Part shown: positions 8,389 through 16,796 of the stretch, piece after piece
Position numbering within the stretch: position 1 is the first letter of the stretch
Layout: each line of letters starts with the position of its first letter
Source: Thalassotalea_A litorea
GTDB taxonomy: Bacteria; Pseudomonadota; Gammaproteobacteria; Enterobacterales; Alteromonadaceae
Reading direction: 5' to 3'
Length of the DNA stretch: 64,000 nucleotides
Assembly: GCF_043642205.1 (NCBI RefSeq)
Contig: NZ_JBHZSG010000004.1
Location: 62,001-126,000 of the forward strand
Notes under the pieces: generated by a model
Told to the model about the DNA's origin: nothing
The model's database searches: none
What the model saw: the letters and a program-made list of their open reading frames with translations, nothing else
Program-made: the position numbers and the translations under genes

Positions 8389-8601
8389 ATGACTAGCTTT
8401 CAAATTATCGTTCTAATTGTTGGTGTCTGCTTATTATTGCTTGGTGGATTTTCTGGTATTGCCATCTTTATCCGGGCCTTAAAAATCTCCGATAAATTTG
8501 GCGACGAAACCAATGTTGGCTCCCTCTGGGGGCTGTTTATGCTGGGTATTGCTGCCGGCTTATTACTCACCTGGTGGGCGTTAAAAACCACAGGGGGATA
8601 G
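8389..8601 (+). CDS. Small two-helix membrane protein
   Basis: 70 residues with hydrophobic helices at about 4-28 and 45-64. No family recognised. GAGGTGACGC just before the ATG supplies a ribosome-binding site that overlaps the 3' end of the PH-domain gene, and the 8-base gap supports translation from a shared message. It may be a partner or stabiliser of the PH-domain protein, which is inference from position only. Confidence 0.65.
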   Translation: MTSFQIIVLIVGVCLLLLGGFSGIAIFIRALKISDKFGDETNVGSLWGLFMLGIAAGLLLTWWALKTTGG

Positions 8602-8818
8602 TACAAAGCCGAAGACATCATTGACTCAACCAGTTAAGCATCATTAAATGGAATCTATTGAAAAGATATTAAGTCAATGAATCATAGGCAAAATACCATG
8701 GACGACAGTGATAATACCTTTCATTAATATAGAATGACTATATCAATGAAACCTATGTTGTAACTGAACCTCGGACCTAACTCTGAGTTGTGCACAAACT
8801 TAATGGGATTGGTATAAC

Positions 8819-9253
8819 ATGTTACTCGAAGGCAGTTGCCTGTGTGGCGGTGTCGCGTTTCAAATACGTACTTTTGGCAATAACATTGCCCACTGTCACT
8901 GCACCATGTGTCAAAAATTTCATGGTGCGGCCTTTAGCACATTTTTGCCGGTAAACATTGAACATATCACTTGGCGACAAGGCAACGCGTTGCTTCGTAC
9001 CTACACCGCACACAATGGTAGTAAGCGGCAATTTTGCCAAAATTGTGGTTCCAGCCTTACCTTTCAATCGGCTAATACAAGCGATAGCCAATCTCTGGAA
9101 ATTGCACTGGCAACCCTGAATGTACCGACTGCACCTACTGCAGCAAACCGAAAACTCCCTCAGCCCGATGCCCATGTACACACCAAGTCACAAGTGAGCT
9201 GGTACACCATTAACGATACCTTGCCGCAATATCCCGGTGATCGTGAAAGTTAA
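8819..9253 (+). CDS. GFA-family (Gfa/CENP-V fold) zinc-binding protein
   Basis: 144 residues. Cysteines follow the GFA pattern: C7-x-C9 in GSCLCGG, C26/C28/C31 in HCHCTMC and C73-xx-C76 in FCQNCGS, which form the two zinc sites of the family. The name comes from glutathione-dependent formaldehyde-activating enzyme, but most members have no demonstrated reaction. The ATG at 8819 directly follows the dispersed GATTGGTATAA motif and lacks a clear ribosome-binding site. It appears to be a single gene. Confidence 0.8.
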   Translation: MLLEGSCLCGGVAFQIRTFGNNIAHCHCTMCQKFHGAAFSTFLPVNIEHITWRQGNALLRTYTAHNGSKRQFCQNCGSSLTFQSANTSDSQSLEIALATLNVPTAPTAANRKLPQPDAHVHTKSQVSWYTINDTLPQYPGDRES

Positions 9254-9300
9254 GTAATCAAACCTATACTAAAAACATAAATTCTTGCTGGAGATAAATC

Positions 9301-9669
9301 ATGATCGAAGAGCTTCCCCAAAGTGATGGCAAATATTTCGGGGTGAAATTGTCAGGGCAATTGCAGTTCGACGAAGAGCGTAAATGGCTTAATGAACTGG
9401 ATAAACGCATTAACGAGCATGGTAACATTCGAATTTTGTTGCAATTGGACGACGGCGCTGGCTGGGGACTGAAAGCCGGCTGGGAAGATATCAAGTGGGT
9501 CTTTCATCATATGAAACAAATTGAGAAGGTCGCCGTGATCTCGGATTCCAAGGTGTGGGAATGGCTGATAAAAGTCGACGCTGTGTTTGCCAAAATGGTG
9601 AATATTGACGAAAGTCACTTTTATCAGAACGAACAAGATAAAGCCTGGCAATGGTTAAAAGCGGATTAA
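9301..9669 (+). CDS. SpoIIAA/STAS-like domain protein
   Basis: 122 residues in one soluble domain. The pattern (GVKLSGQL near the N-terminus, then ILLQLDDGAGWGLKAGWEDIKW, then KVAVISDSKVWEWLIK) is that of the SpoIIAA-like family, a STAS-fold group that binds lipid or nucleotide ligands in some members. Function here is unknown. TGGAGATAAATC before ATG 9301 provides a ribosome-binding site. It lies between GFA and cyclase-like genes on the same strand with gaps of 47 and 52 bases, so a loose operon is possible. Confidence 0.7.
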   Translation: MIEELPQSDGKYFGVKLSGQLQFDEERKWLNELDKRINEHGNIRILLQLDDGAGWGLKAGWEDIKWVFHHMKQIEKVAVISDSKVWEWLIKVDAVFAKMVNIDESHFYQNEQDKAWQWLKAD

Positions 9670-9721
9670 GACCGTTCACTTGTCTCTATCAGCGGCTTAA
9701 CAAATGGAGCAGGGAAGGGTG

Positions 9722-10381
9722 ATGCAATTCATAGAACTTAGTCACACAATTTTTGAAGGGCTGGTCACATACAAGGGTCTGCCGGCGCCACATATCTGCG
9801 ACTTTCTTAGTCGAGCGCAATCAAAACAACATTACCTTGAAGATACCAGTTTTGTGATCAGTGAAATCACACTGTGTTCAAACACTGGCACTTATATTGA
9901 TACCCCATTTCATCGCTATGAAACGGGCAAAGATACTTCTGAGATACCCTTGTCACAACTTGCCAATCTCCCGGGCATCAAAATCGTAATTGAACCCAAT
10001 ATTCGTCCCATCGATGCGCGTTTTTTTCTAGACTTGCCCGATCTGAAAGGCAAAGCCGTGCTGATACAAACGAATTGGAGCCAACACTTCAACACTGAAC
10101 GTTACTATCAGGGTCACCCTTATCTAACAAAAAACGCCGCCGAGTATTTGTTGGCGCAAGAGGTTGCTCTTGTGGGTATCGACAGTTTAAATATTGATGA
10201 CACCGAGGATTTAAACCGCCCGGTTCATAGCATATTGTTGGCCAACAATATTCTTATTGTCGAGCATCTGAACAATCTCAATGCACTGCCTGAGCAACAT
10301 TTTTTATTTACCGCAGCACCAGTGAAAATCAAAGGGGTAGGGACATTTCCGGTACGAGCCTTTGCCACTATTGATTCATAA
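9722..10381 (+). CDS. Cyclase-family (kynurenine formamidase-like) metal-dependent hydrolase
   Basis: 219 residues. ATG 9722 is preferred over ATG 9704 because AGGGAAGGG lies just upstream of it and the family N-terminus starts at FIELSHTI. The signature region reads NTGTYIDTPFH (residues 54-64), against the textbook HxGTHxDxPxH. Two of the metal-ligand histidines are therefore replaced (N54 and Y58), while D60 and H64 remain. Family members hydrolyse N-formylkynurenine, cyclic amides or lactones. With altered ligands the substrate and the metal site may differ. No tryptophan-catabolism genes are nearby. Confidence 0.75.
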   Translation: MQFIELSHTIFEGLVTYKGLPAPHICDFLSRAQSKQHYLEDTSFVISEITLCSNTGTYIDTPFHRYETGKDTSEIPLSQLANLPGIKIVIEPNIRPIDARFFLDLPDLKGKAVLIQTNWSQHFNTERYYQGHPYLTKNAAEYLLAQEVALVGIDSLNIDDTEDLNRPVHSILLANNILIVEHLNNLNALPEQHFLFTAAPVKIKGVGTFPVRAFATIDS

Positions 10382-10699
10382 CTTTATTTGATAGTACCGC
10401 TCTCATGAACAATCAAAGCCTTGTCTAAGTACCTTTAAATTCTCACTGAGTGAGCAATAATTTAATGTGATTGGTATTATCCGTTGCTGGCGGATTACAA
10501 AGTGAAGTGTCACGCAATGTTTGAGGATTTAGGTTTAACGGCAAGGCAAATAGAGGGTACGGTACATAACCACGTACAACAACTGCTGAATACTTCTCAT
10601 ATGTACCGCACAAAACCGATAATGGGTGGCGGATGGCGCACTGACTGTGCGCTTGCTTCATATTAAAAGTGACGAAAATAATCCGTGTCACTAACCTGC
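10382..10699. other. 318-base intergenic region
   Basis: No credible gene. It carries one copy of the GATTGGTATTA motif (10469-10479). Two overlapping small frames on opposite strands have no ribosome-binding sites and are considered chance. Confidence 0.5.
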
Positions 10700-12277
10700 C
10701 TAGTCGCCTTCAGCTGGCAGATACAACACCAAGTTATTCAAAAAAGCGAGAATAGCTTTACGATTAGATTCATTTAATCGAGTATAGCTTAGCTTTGAAG
10801 AATCTGCCTCTCCTCCATGCGCCAGAATCGCCTCTTCCAATGTCGTTGCTCGCCCATCATGAAGGTAAGGTGGCGTGCTACCGACACCCCACAATTCTTT
10901 AGTCATCCAAACCGATGCCCCAGTGCCCGTCTCATCGATATTCTCCGCAAGCTCAGGGCCCATGTCGTGAAGTTTTAAATCGCCATATAGGCGGACAATC
11001 ACCTGACCTGACGCATCGGTTTCAAATGCTCCCAAATGCTTCACCAAGGTGTCATTAAGGACAATCTGGTTTTGAGGTTGATCACCGCGAATATCAAATC
11101 GAATCGCTTGTGCGTCACTAATCCCTAGCTGACCGCCTGGAAATATTGCATCCTTATACATGGGATTGTCGCTTGGTTCGCTGTACACAAACTTTTCTTC
11201 AATGACCATCGAAGGTTTGTGACAAGAACTACAGTCGACAGAATCAAATAACCTTTTGCCTCGCTTGATCTCACGACGTTGCGAAACACTTAAGGTTGGC
11301 AGCATTAATTGCTGCGCTAATGATGAACCACCGATGTCACCATATTGACGCCCTTCCAGAGTTTGACGTAACTCGTCTAGTTCTATCAGGCTAGTTGGTC
11401 TTGGTTGTGCAGCCAGATAAATGACCATCGCGGTAATATCCGCAATAGAGATTTCATTCACCACACCATCAAAGTCACCATCAATATCATCGCCGGTAAG
11501 CTCCACCGGATCCATGCCAAGTTCATTTTGAAACGCATCCCGAGAAAAATTACGGACACTTAACTCACTGCCTTTCCATTGAAAAGGGCGTACGATGAGG
11601 TCGTCTTTTACCCCCTGGCTTTGCACATCAATAGAAGGAGAGTTACATGGGGGGTCAACACGAACGGATCCAAAGTCCATGCCTTTAGTACTCAACGCTG
11701 CCTGCTGTTGCGATCCGGTTTCGCAGACCATAGCCAAGGTTTTAGCAACCTGGCCCTGCAATTCTTCGGTCATCTCTTCGGCTAACAACTGCAAACCCGC
11801 CATACCAAATACATGGGTTGTATTGCGCTGAATAAATTGTCCGGGTTGCCCCGTATGAAAAGGGTCACGAATGGCATTAAATACCACGGCACCGCCGCCA
11901 TTGCCACCGCCGCCGATAATATTGGCGCCGGCATGACAATCACTACAAGCTGCGGCATTAGGCCCTGTTTTGCGTCTGGGAATGGTATTGGACCAGTTAA
12001 ATAAATCTGCCCGTGGCACCCGGGTCAGACGACCGCCATCACCAACGTTCATGCCTCCGCCGTCAAGTGCGTTAAAACTAAATCCAAATAATTCATCGCC
12101 ACACTCAAATATATCGATGAAAACTCCCGAATCTAACGATTCATCACAATGTTCGATAATCCCTTTATTGAGACTGGAAAGATACTCAAGAGAATTTTCC
12201 TGAGCCTGCGTAAATGTTGAAAGAAAAGTTATTCCTGGAAGAGCAAACGCGTAAAATATAGCGCGAAAAATTGCCAT
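10700..12277 (-). CDS. Exported di-haem c-type cytochrome of the DHOR / cytochrome c peroxidase-like family
   Basis: 525 residues from ATG 12277, which has GAGGTG six bases upstream; two further upstream starts are in frame but unsupported. A signal peptide ends near QAQ (residue 26). There are two haem c motifs, C111-SD-C114-H115 and C349-SS-C352-H353, and a C-terminal PPYLHDGRATTLEEAILAHGGEA segment characteristic of di-haem oxidoreductases. A glycine-rich loop follows the first haem. A DDIDGDFDG stretch near 263-271 resembles a calcium-binding loop. It probably transfers electrons in the periplasm, perhaps to peroxide; the acceptor is unknown. Confidence 0.8.
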   Translation of the reverse strand: MAIFRAIFYAFALPGITFLSTFTQAQENSLEYLSSLNKGIIEHCDESLDSGVFIDIFECGDELFGFSFNALDGGGMNVGDGGRLTRVPRADLFNWSNTIPRRKTGPNAAACSDCHAGANIIGGGGNGGGAVVFNAIRDPFHTGQPGQFIQRNTTHVFGMAGLQLLAEEMTEELQGQVAKTLAMVCETGSQQQAALSTKGMDFGSVRVDPPCNSPSIDVQSQGVKDDLIVRPFQWKGSELSVRNFSRDAFQNELGMDPVELTGDDIDGDFDGVVNEISIADITAMVIYLAAQPRPTSLIELDELRQTLEGRQYGDIGGSSLAQQLMLPTLSVSQRREIKRGKRLFDSVDCSSCHKPSMVIEEKFVYSEPSDNPMYKDAIFPGGQLGISDAQAIRFDIRGDQPQNQIVLNDTLVKHLGAFETDASGQVIVRLYGDLKLHDMGPELAENIDETGTGASVWMTKELWGVGSTPPYLHDGRATTLEEAILAHGGEADSSKLSYTRLNESNRKAILAFLNNLVLYLPAEGD

Positions 12278-12517
12278 AGTGCACCTCATAGCTGAATCAC
12301 CGATGCTTGATCGCCAATAACAACACAGGGCGAAAAACGACTGCACAATTTTTTATCTAAACCACTTCTAACTATAAAAGAGTCTTGCCCTCTTGCTAAA
12401 TGCAAATGCAAACAATTTGCATTTAAATAACCATGAAGCGACTTTACTATTTGGGAGATTTTCTTGCTCCTGCGCCCACAACTGCTAGATTTTAGAACAG
12501 GCGGTGGAGGTAAGATT

Positions 12518-13405
12518 ATGCGCTGGGAAGATAAACGTAAGAGCAGCAATGTAGAAGACAGGCGTGGACAGCAAGTGGCCGCCGGTGCCGGTATTGGCGC
12601 TTTGTTATTCCGCTTTCTCCCTTTTCTGATCCGCAGTAAATTAGGGCGTACCTTACTTATTGTTGGCGCCGTAGTGTTTTTTGGCAGTCGCTTTCTGGGG
12701 GTTGATGTCGCGCCTGGATTGTCTTCAGGAGGAGGATCTCAACAGCCCGTACAATTAACCGAGGAACAACAACGTATGGGCGATTTTGTCGCCGTTATCC
12801 TCGCCGATACCGAACAGACCTGGCATGACATTCTTGGCCAACAGGGTATTACCTATCGCGAACCCAAACTGATTTTATTTACCAGCCAGGTTAATTCCGC
12901 CTGCGGCATGGCTAGTGCGGCCGTCGGTCCGTTTTATTGCCCCGGTGATGAACAGGTATATATTGATCTGTCCTTTTACGAAGACCTTAAAAATCGTCAT
13001 GGTGCCCCTGGGGACTTCGCTCAGGCCTATGTGATCGCTCATGAAATTGGCCATCATGTGCAAAATATCCTGGGCACCTCAGAAAAAGTACATCGAGTGC
13101 AGCAAATGGGCTCTAAAGTCGAAGGCAATAAAATGTCGGTAAAATTAGAGCTTCAGGCAGACTGTTACGCAGGCGTTTGGGGGTATCATGCCAATACCGA
13201 ACGGCACATGCTCGACTCAGGAGACTTAAATGAAGCCTTAGTGGCGGCATCTGCAATTGGCGATGATCGCCTGCAAAAACAAGCAACCGGGCGGGTCACC
13301 CCAGATAGTTTCACTCATGGTTCTTCGGAGCAACGGGTGGCCTGGTTCAAGCGTGGCTTTGAAAGTGGCGATATCAGTCAGTGTGATACTTTTTCCGGAG
13401 GTTGA
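12518..13405 (+). CDS. Neutral zinc metallopeptidase of the YpfJ family
   Basis: 295 residues from ATG 12518, with GGTGGAGGTAAG just before it. Order of parts: a charged N-terminus (MRWEDKRKSSNVEDRRG, typical of the family), an AAGAGIGALL segment, a membrane helix at about 44-60, and a catalytic domain with HEIGH at 175-179 and a downstream ELQADCYAGVW third-ligand region. It is probably inner-membrane anchored with the peptidase domain in the periplasm. Substrates are not known for the family. It is a single gene. Confidence 0.85.
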   Translation: MRWEDKRKSSNVEDRRGQQVAAGAGIGALLFRFLPFLIRSKLGRTLLIVGAVVFFGSRFLGVDVAPGLSSGGGSQQPVQLTEEQQRMGDFVAVILADTEQTWHDILGQQGITYREPKLILFTSQVNSACGMASAAVGPFYCPGDEQVYIDLSFYEDLKNRHGAPGDFAQAYVIAHEIGHHVQNILGTSEKVHRVQQMGSKVEGNKMSVKLELQADCYAGVWGYHANTERHMLDSGDLNEALVAASAIGDDRLQKQATGRVTPDSFTHGSSEQRVAWFKRGFESGDISQCDTFSGG

Positions 13406-13460
13406 TAACGATCAGGCCCCTTTATCCCGCAAATATAACAAGCTTTCGGTCCCTTTGTCA

Positions 13461-13474
13461 TGAATACGTATGCA
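13461..13474. promoter_or_regulatory. LacI-type (MalR-like) operator upstream of the SLC45-like transporter
   Basis: TGAATACGTATGCA, a near-palindrome centred on TACGTA, lies 208 bases before the transporter start. The same element occurs upstream of glgP and of the right-end TonB receptor. LacI-family regulators bind even-length palindromes of this kind; assignment to a maltodextrin regulator is inference from the genes it marks. Confidence 0.6.
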
Positions 13475-13681
13475 ATAATTTGTCAGCGTTGCCTTGACCA
13501 CGTAATTTGCTCACTTATACATTAACAATATTCATTCATAGTGCGGTCGATTTGCGCAAAGAGTGGCTAAGACATTCATCTGAGCAGTATCGACAAGGCA
13601 AGCAGCGCCGAATCGCAATTGCGCCAAAATGATAAAGATAATTTTCGATACGCACAGGAAAGAACAACAAGTGAGCCTTTC

Positions 13682-15115
13682 ATGTTAACCATGCAAAAAA
13701 ACCTAAGCCGGTCGTTTTATGTCCTGCTCAGTTTACCGTCGACGGCAATGGGGTTTGCCCTGTCAATCCAAATTGCAGCACTTAGTTGGCTACTGAATAC
13801 CCAATACGGGCTAGATATTCATGAAGTAGGATTGGTTTGGGCCGCAGGTCCAATCGCCGGCATTTTAGGCCAGGTCATTATCGGTATTATCAGCGATAAG
13901 GTTTGGTTTTGGGGAGGTCGACGCAGACCGTTTATCATCATTGGTGGTGTACTCGCCGGGATGATGTTGCTGGCGCTTCCGAATATCGATATTGTCTCCA
14001 GTGCTCTGGGTATGGACGGCTTGCTAGGTATCGCTATCATGATCGCGCTGACACTAGATCTTTCGATTAATGTCAGCATGAACCCTACACGCTCAATCAT
14101 TGCCGATGTTACCCCGCAAGGTGAGCAGCGCACCCAAGGTTACACCTGGATGCAATTGATTTCCGGTACCTTCGGCATGATGGCCTATGCTATCGGTGCG
14201 ACCTTAGGTAACTATGTGCTGATCTATCTGGGTGCGGCGCTGGTATTTTTGTTAGCCGTGATCCCGCCATTTTTTATTACTGAACCTAAAGAGTTAACCG
14301 ATAGCGAAGACGGTAGTGAAAAATCTGCCATTGGCGTTAAAGAAATCCTGATTAACATTAAGCCGCTTTGGGGATTTTTAATTTACGATGTTTATGCCCT
14401 GTTTATTAAACTTGCGGGCATTAAAACCAATCACTATTGGGTAGAAATTGCCTGTCTTGTCCTAACCGCCTATTTTGTTATCACCACCTTAATTCCATCG
14501 GAACAGGGTAAATGTGAGGAAGAAGCCAATCGCATCGGCTTTCGAAAAGTACTTGCTGCCCACTCCTTTAGCTGGATTGGTATTCAATCCATGTTTGTAT
14601 TCTTGTTTGCCTTCTTGCAGGATAAGATGCCAGGCATTGGTGATGATGAATTGGGTAAAATCATCAACTTAAGCTTTTTGGTACTCAATGGTGTCGCTGC
14701 TATTCTGCCAGCTTTGGTGCTGTTGCCACTAACCCGTTCTTATGGTCTGGTGCGCGTGCATACCGTATGTATCGCAACCATGGCGATGGGCTATTTCGGC
14801 GTCGTTCTGTTTGGTGACAATGAATATATGCTGTATGGATTAATGGCGTTTTTGGGCATAGGTTGGTCGGCGGTGATCTCATTAGCATTTGCCATTATGT
14901 CAGAGAAAATCGATCAATCTCGCATGGGAAGTTACATGGGGCTATTTAATCTGTCGGTTGTGATCCCACAATTAGTGGTAAGCCTTGGTGTTGGCCTGGC
15001 AGTTTCGCAAGCAGACGATAAAGGCCTGATTTTTATCATCAGTGCGGTGAGTTTATTGATTTCTGCCATCGCCTGGATGCGAGTGGGTGAGATCAAGCCC
15101 AAAGCGCTGAGTTAA
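13682..15115 (+). CDS. MFS sugar transporter, SLC45/GPH-like (maltose or sucrose class)
   Basis: 477 residues with about 12 predicted membrane helices. The GGRRRPFI motif after helix 2 is the hallmark of the SLC45-like sugar:H+ symporters, and such genes are common in alteromonad maltose loci. Residues before ATG 13682 (frame opens at a TTG at 13619) are polar and not conserved-looking. A MalR-type palindrome upstream and the nearby alpha-glucan operon suggest uptake of maltose or maltodextrins across the inner membrane. A hairpin (CAAGGTCGG / CCGGCCTTG) follows the stop but has no T tract. Confidence 0.8.
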   Translation: MLTMQKNLSRSFYVLLSLPSTAMGFALSIQIAALSWLLNTQYGLDIHEVGLVWAAGPIAGILGQVIIGIISDKVWFWGGRRRPFIIIGGVLAGMMLLALPNIDIVSSALGMDGLLGIAIMIALTLDLSINVSMNPTRSIIADVTPQGEQRTQGYTWMQLISGTFGMMAYAIGATLGNYVLIYLGAALVFLLAVIPPFFITEPKELTDSEDGSEKSAIGVKEILINIKPLWGFLIYDVYALFIKLAGIKTNHYWVEIACLVLTAYFVITTLIPSEQGKCEEEANRIGFRKVLAAHSFSWIGIQSMFVFLFAFLQDKMPGIGDDELGKIINLSFLVLNGVAAILPALVLLPLTRSYGLVRVHTVCIATMAMGYFGVVLFGDNEYMLYGLMAFLGIGWSAVISLAFAIMSEKIDQSRMGSYMGLFNLSVVIPQLVVSLGVGLAVSQADDKGLIFIISAVSLLISAIAWMRVGEIKPKALS

Positions 15116-15272
15116 TACCAATCAAGGTCGGCGATGTAGTTACTGAACCGGCCTTGAAATTTCAGAGCACCTCCTCCAACATCAATCCGTTGAACTATAA
15201 TGATGCCACCGAATAATTACCTCATCTGGAACTCGCTGGCATTGACTCTGGTTGCGAGTGATTGGTCTGAAC

Positions 15273-15608
15273 ATGAATCGATTGGTTATTATGCAACTGG
15301 TTTTTGCGGTTTTCTTATACGGGTGCTCGACTGCAAATCCAGGAATTTTTGTTAGCTCTAGCTATATCGCTAATCCAGATAAAGCGGCTCAGTTTCTCGG
15401 TGAGGTGCAAGGCGAGTCAAGGCAGAGATGGATTTTATATTTGATTCCTATGGGCGAGGCCCCTTCAACCCAGCAGGCAATTATAAACGCCAAGCAGCAA
15501 ATATCTGGGACACGTTTCCTTGCCGATGTTTCGATAGATGATCGCACCGAGTGGGGCTTTGGATATAGCGAACAAATAATCATTGTTAATGCTCAGGCAT
15601 ATCGATAA
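15273..15608 (+). CDS. Small lipoprotein of unknown function
   Basis: 111 residues from ATG 15273. The N-terminus is a lipoprotein signal peptide with lipobox LYGC (C18). The mature part has no recognised domain and is mostly polar. No strong ribosome-binding site is visible, and an upstream in-frame TTG at 15252 is less likely since it would lengthen the n-region. It lies alone between the transporter and a hydrolase gene. Confidence 0.55.
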   Translation: MNRLVIMQLVFAVFLYGCSTANPGIFVSSSYIANPDKAAQFLGEVQGESRQRWILYLIPMGEAPSTQQAIINAKQQISGTRFLADVSIDDRTEWGFGYSEQIIIVNAQAYR

Positions 15609-15749
15609 TTCACGCATAAAAATGCGTTTATCGCCATCGCTCAGCTTAAATTATCGGGTTAATCAAAATACTGGTCAGATGAGTGATTGCTTTGTCGGCC
15701 TGTTTGCCGTTACCATGATTCCTCGTTTAACCTGACGAGATATTGCACA

Positions 15750-16616
15750 GTGACTTTTTCTAACCCAAAATCCTTTCCCGCATTACCTGAAAACGCCAGT
15801 TACCAGTTTTACGGTGGCAATGGCCCAGATCTGCACTTTTATCACGCCAATGGATTTTCAAGTATTACCTATCAGCCATTTATCGAGGCTTTGACCCAGT
15901 CATTTAGTGTATCCGCGCTCGACTCTCGCGCTGTCTGGCCGAATATTGGTACCCCACCAAAAACTCGGGAATGGCATGTCTACGCAAAAGATTTAATCGC
16001 ATTTATTGAGCAACATTACCAACAACCCATCATCGCAGTGGGGCACTCGCTTGGTGCCAGCGCTACTATTTATGCTGCCAACATGCGACCAGACTTATTT
16101 AGAGCATTGGTATTGATTGAGCCAGCGATGTTAAAGCGCAGTATGGCAACCGCCATTCGATGGATGCCCGATTCGGTGTTAAAACACATCGACCCAGTGA
16201 AAACCACACTGAACAAGCAGGACCGGTGGTCTTGCCGGAACAGTTATCGAGAATATTGCCAGCAGCGACGCAGCTTTAAACGCTTTCACCCAAAAAGCTT
16301 TGAAGCCTTTGTTGAACATTCGGTGATAGATGATGGTGACGAGGTCACATTGAGATTCCCTAAAGATTGGGAGGCTCATAACTTTTCGCAGCCCCCTTAT
16401 ATGCTAAAAGAAATATCTAAATTATCGGTGCCAACTGTGGCGGTAAGAGGCAAGCCTAACGTGTTTTTTAGCGATGAAATCTGGCAGAAATGGCAGGCCT
16501 GTCAACCAAATGCGGTGTTTTTAGAAGATATCAAACATGGTCATTTACTGCCTTTGGAGAACCCCGATAGCTGTTATCAATTGATTCTACAAGGCATCGA
16601 AAAACTTAAACTTTAG
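15750..16616 (+). CDS. Alpha/beta hydrolase
   Basis: 288 residues from GTG 15750, which follows GACGAGA by about ten bases; the frame extends upstream without conserved character. The nucleophile elbow is GHSLGA (S100) and the probable catalytic His lies in IKHGHLLPLE near residue 267. The HANGFSS segment near 32-38 supplies the oxyanion region. No signal peptide, so it is cytoplasmic. Substrate not predictable. A 7-bp inverted repeat (ATTGGCT / AGCCAAT) follows the stop codon. Confidence 0.8.
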   Translation: MTFSNPKSFPALPENASYQFYGGNGPDLHFYHANGFSSITYQPFIEALTQSFSVSALDSRAVWPNIGTPPKTREWHVYAKDLIAFIEQHYQQPIIAVGHSLGASATIYAANMRPDLFRALVLIEPAMLKRSMATAIRWMPDSVLKHIDPVKTTLNKQDRWSCRNSYREYCQQRRSFKRFHPKSFEAFVEHSVIDDGDEVTLRFPKDWEAHNFSQPPYMLKEISKLSVPTVAVRGKPNVFFSDEIWQKWQACQPNAVFLEDIKHGHLLPLENPDSCYQLILQGIEKLKL

Positions 16617-16796
16617 CATTGGCTGCGGGTAGCCAATTGTTACAGGCATCGATGCAATCGTTTGCCGTGAGTCAAAAACCTAAATCCACCGATATCGCTA
16701 CTAAATGCTGCCAATTAGTGCGATATCGAAGGGATAAAGCGAAAAAAGAACCTAACGTGTAATCAGATACTTTTTTAGCCGACAAAGGATAAACGT

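Noticed and set aside
10443..10691. Small ORFs on both strands of the region before the di-haem cytochrome
   Set aside because: They overlap each other, include the dispersed GATTGGTATTA motif and have no coding character.
12286..12549. 87-codon minus-strand ORF upstream of the cytochrome gene
   Set aside because: It overlaps the start of the zinc metallopeptidase on the other strand and has no features of a protein.
16618..16637. ATTGGCT / AGCCAAT stem after the alpha/beta hydrolase as a terminator
   Set aside because: Weak 7-bp stem with no T tract; noted only in the hydrolase entry.
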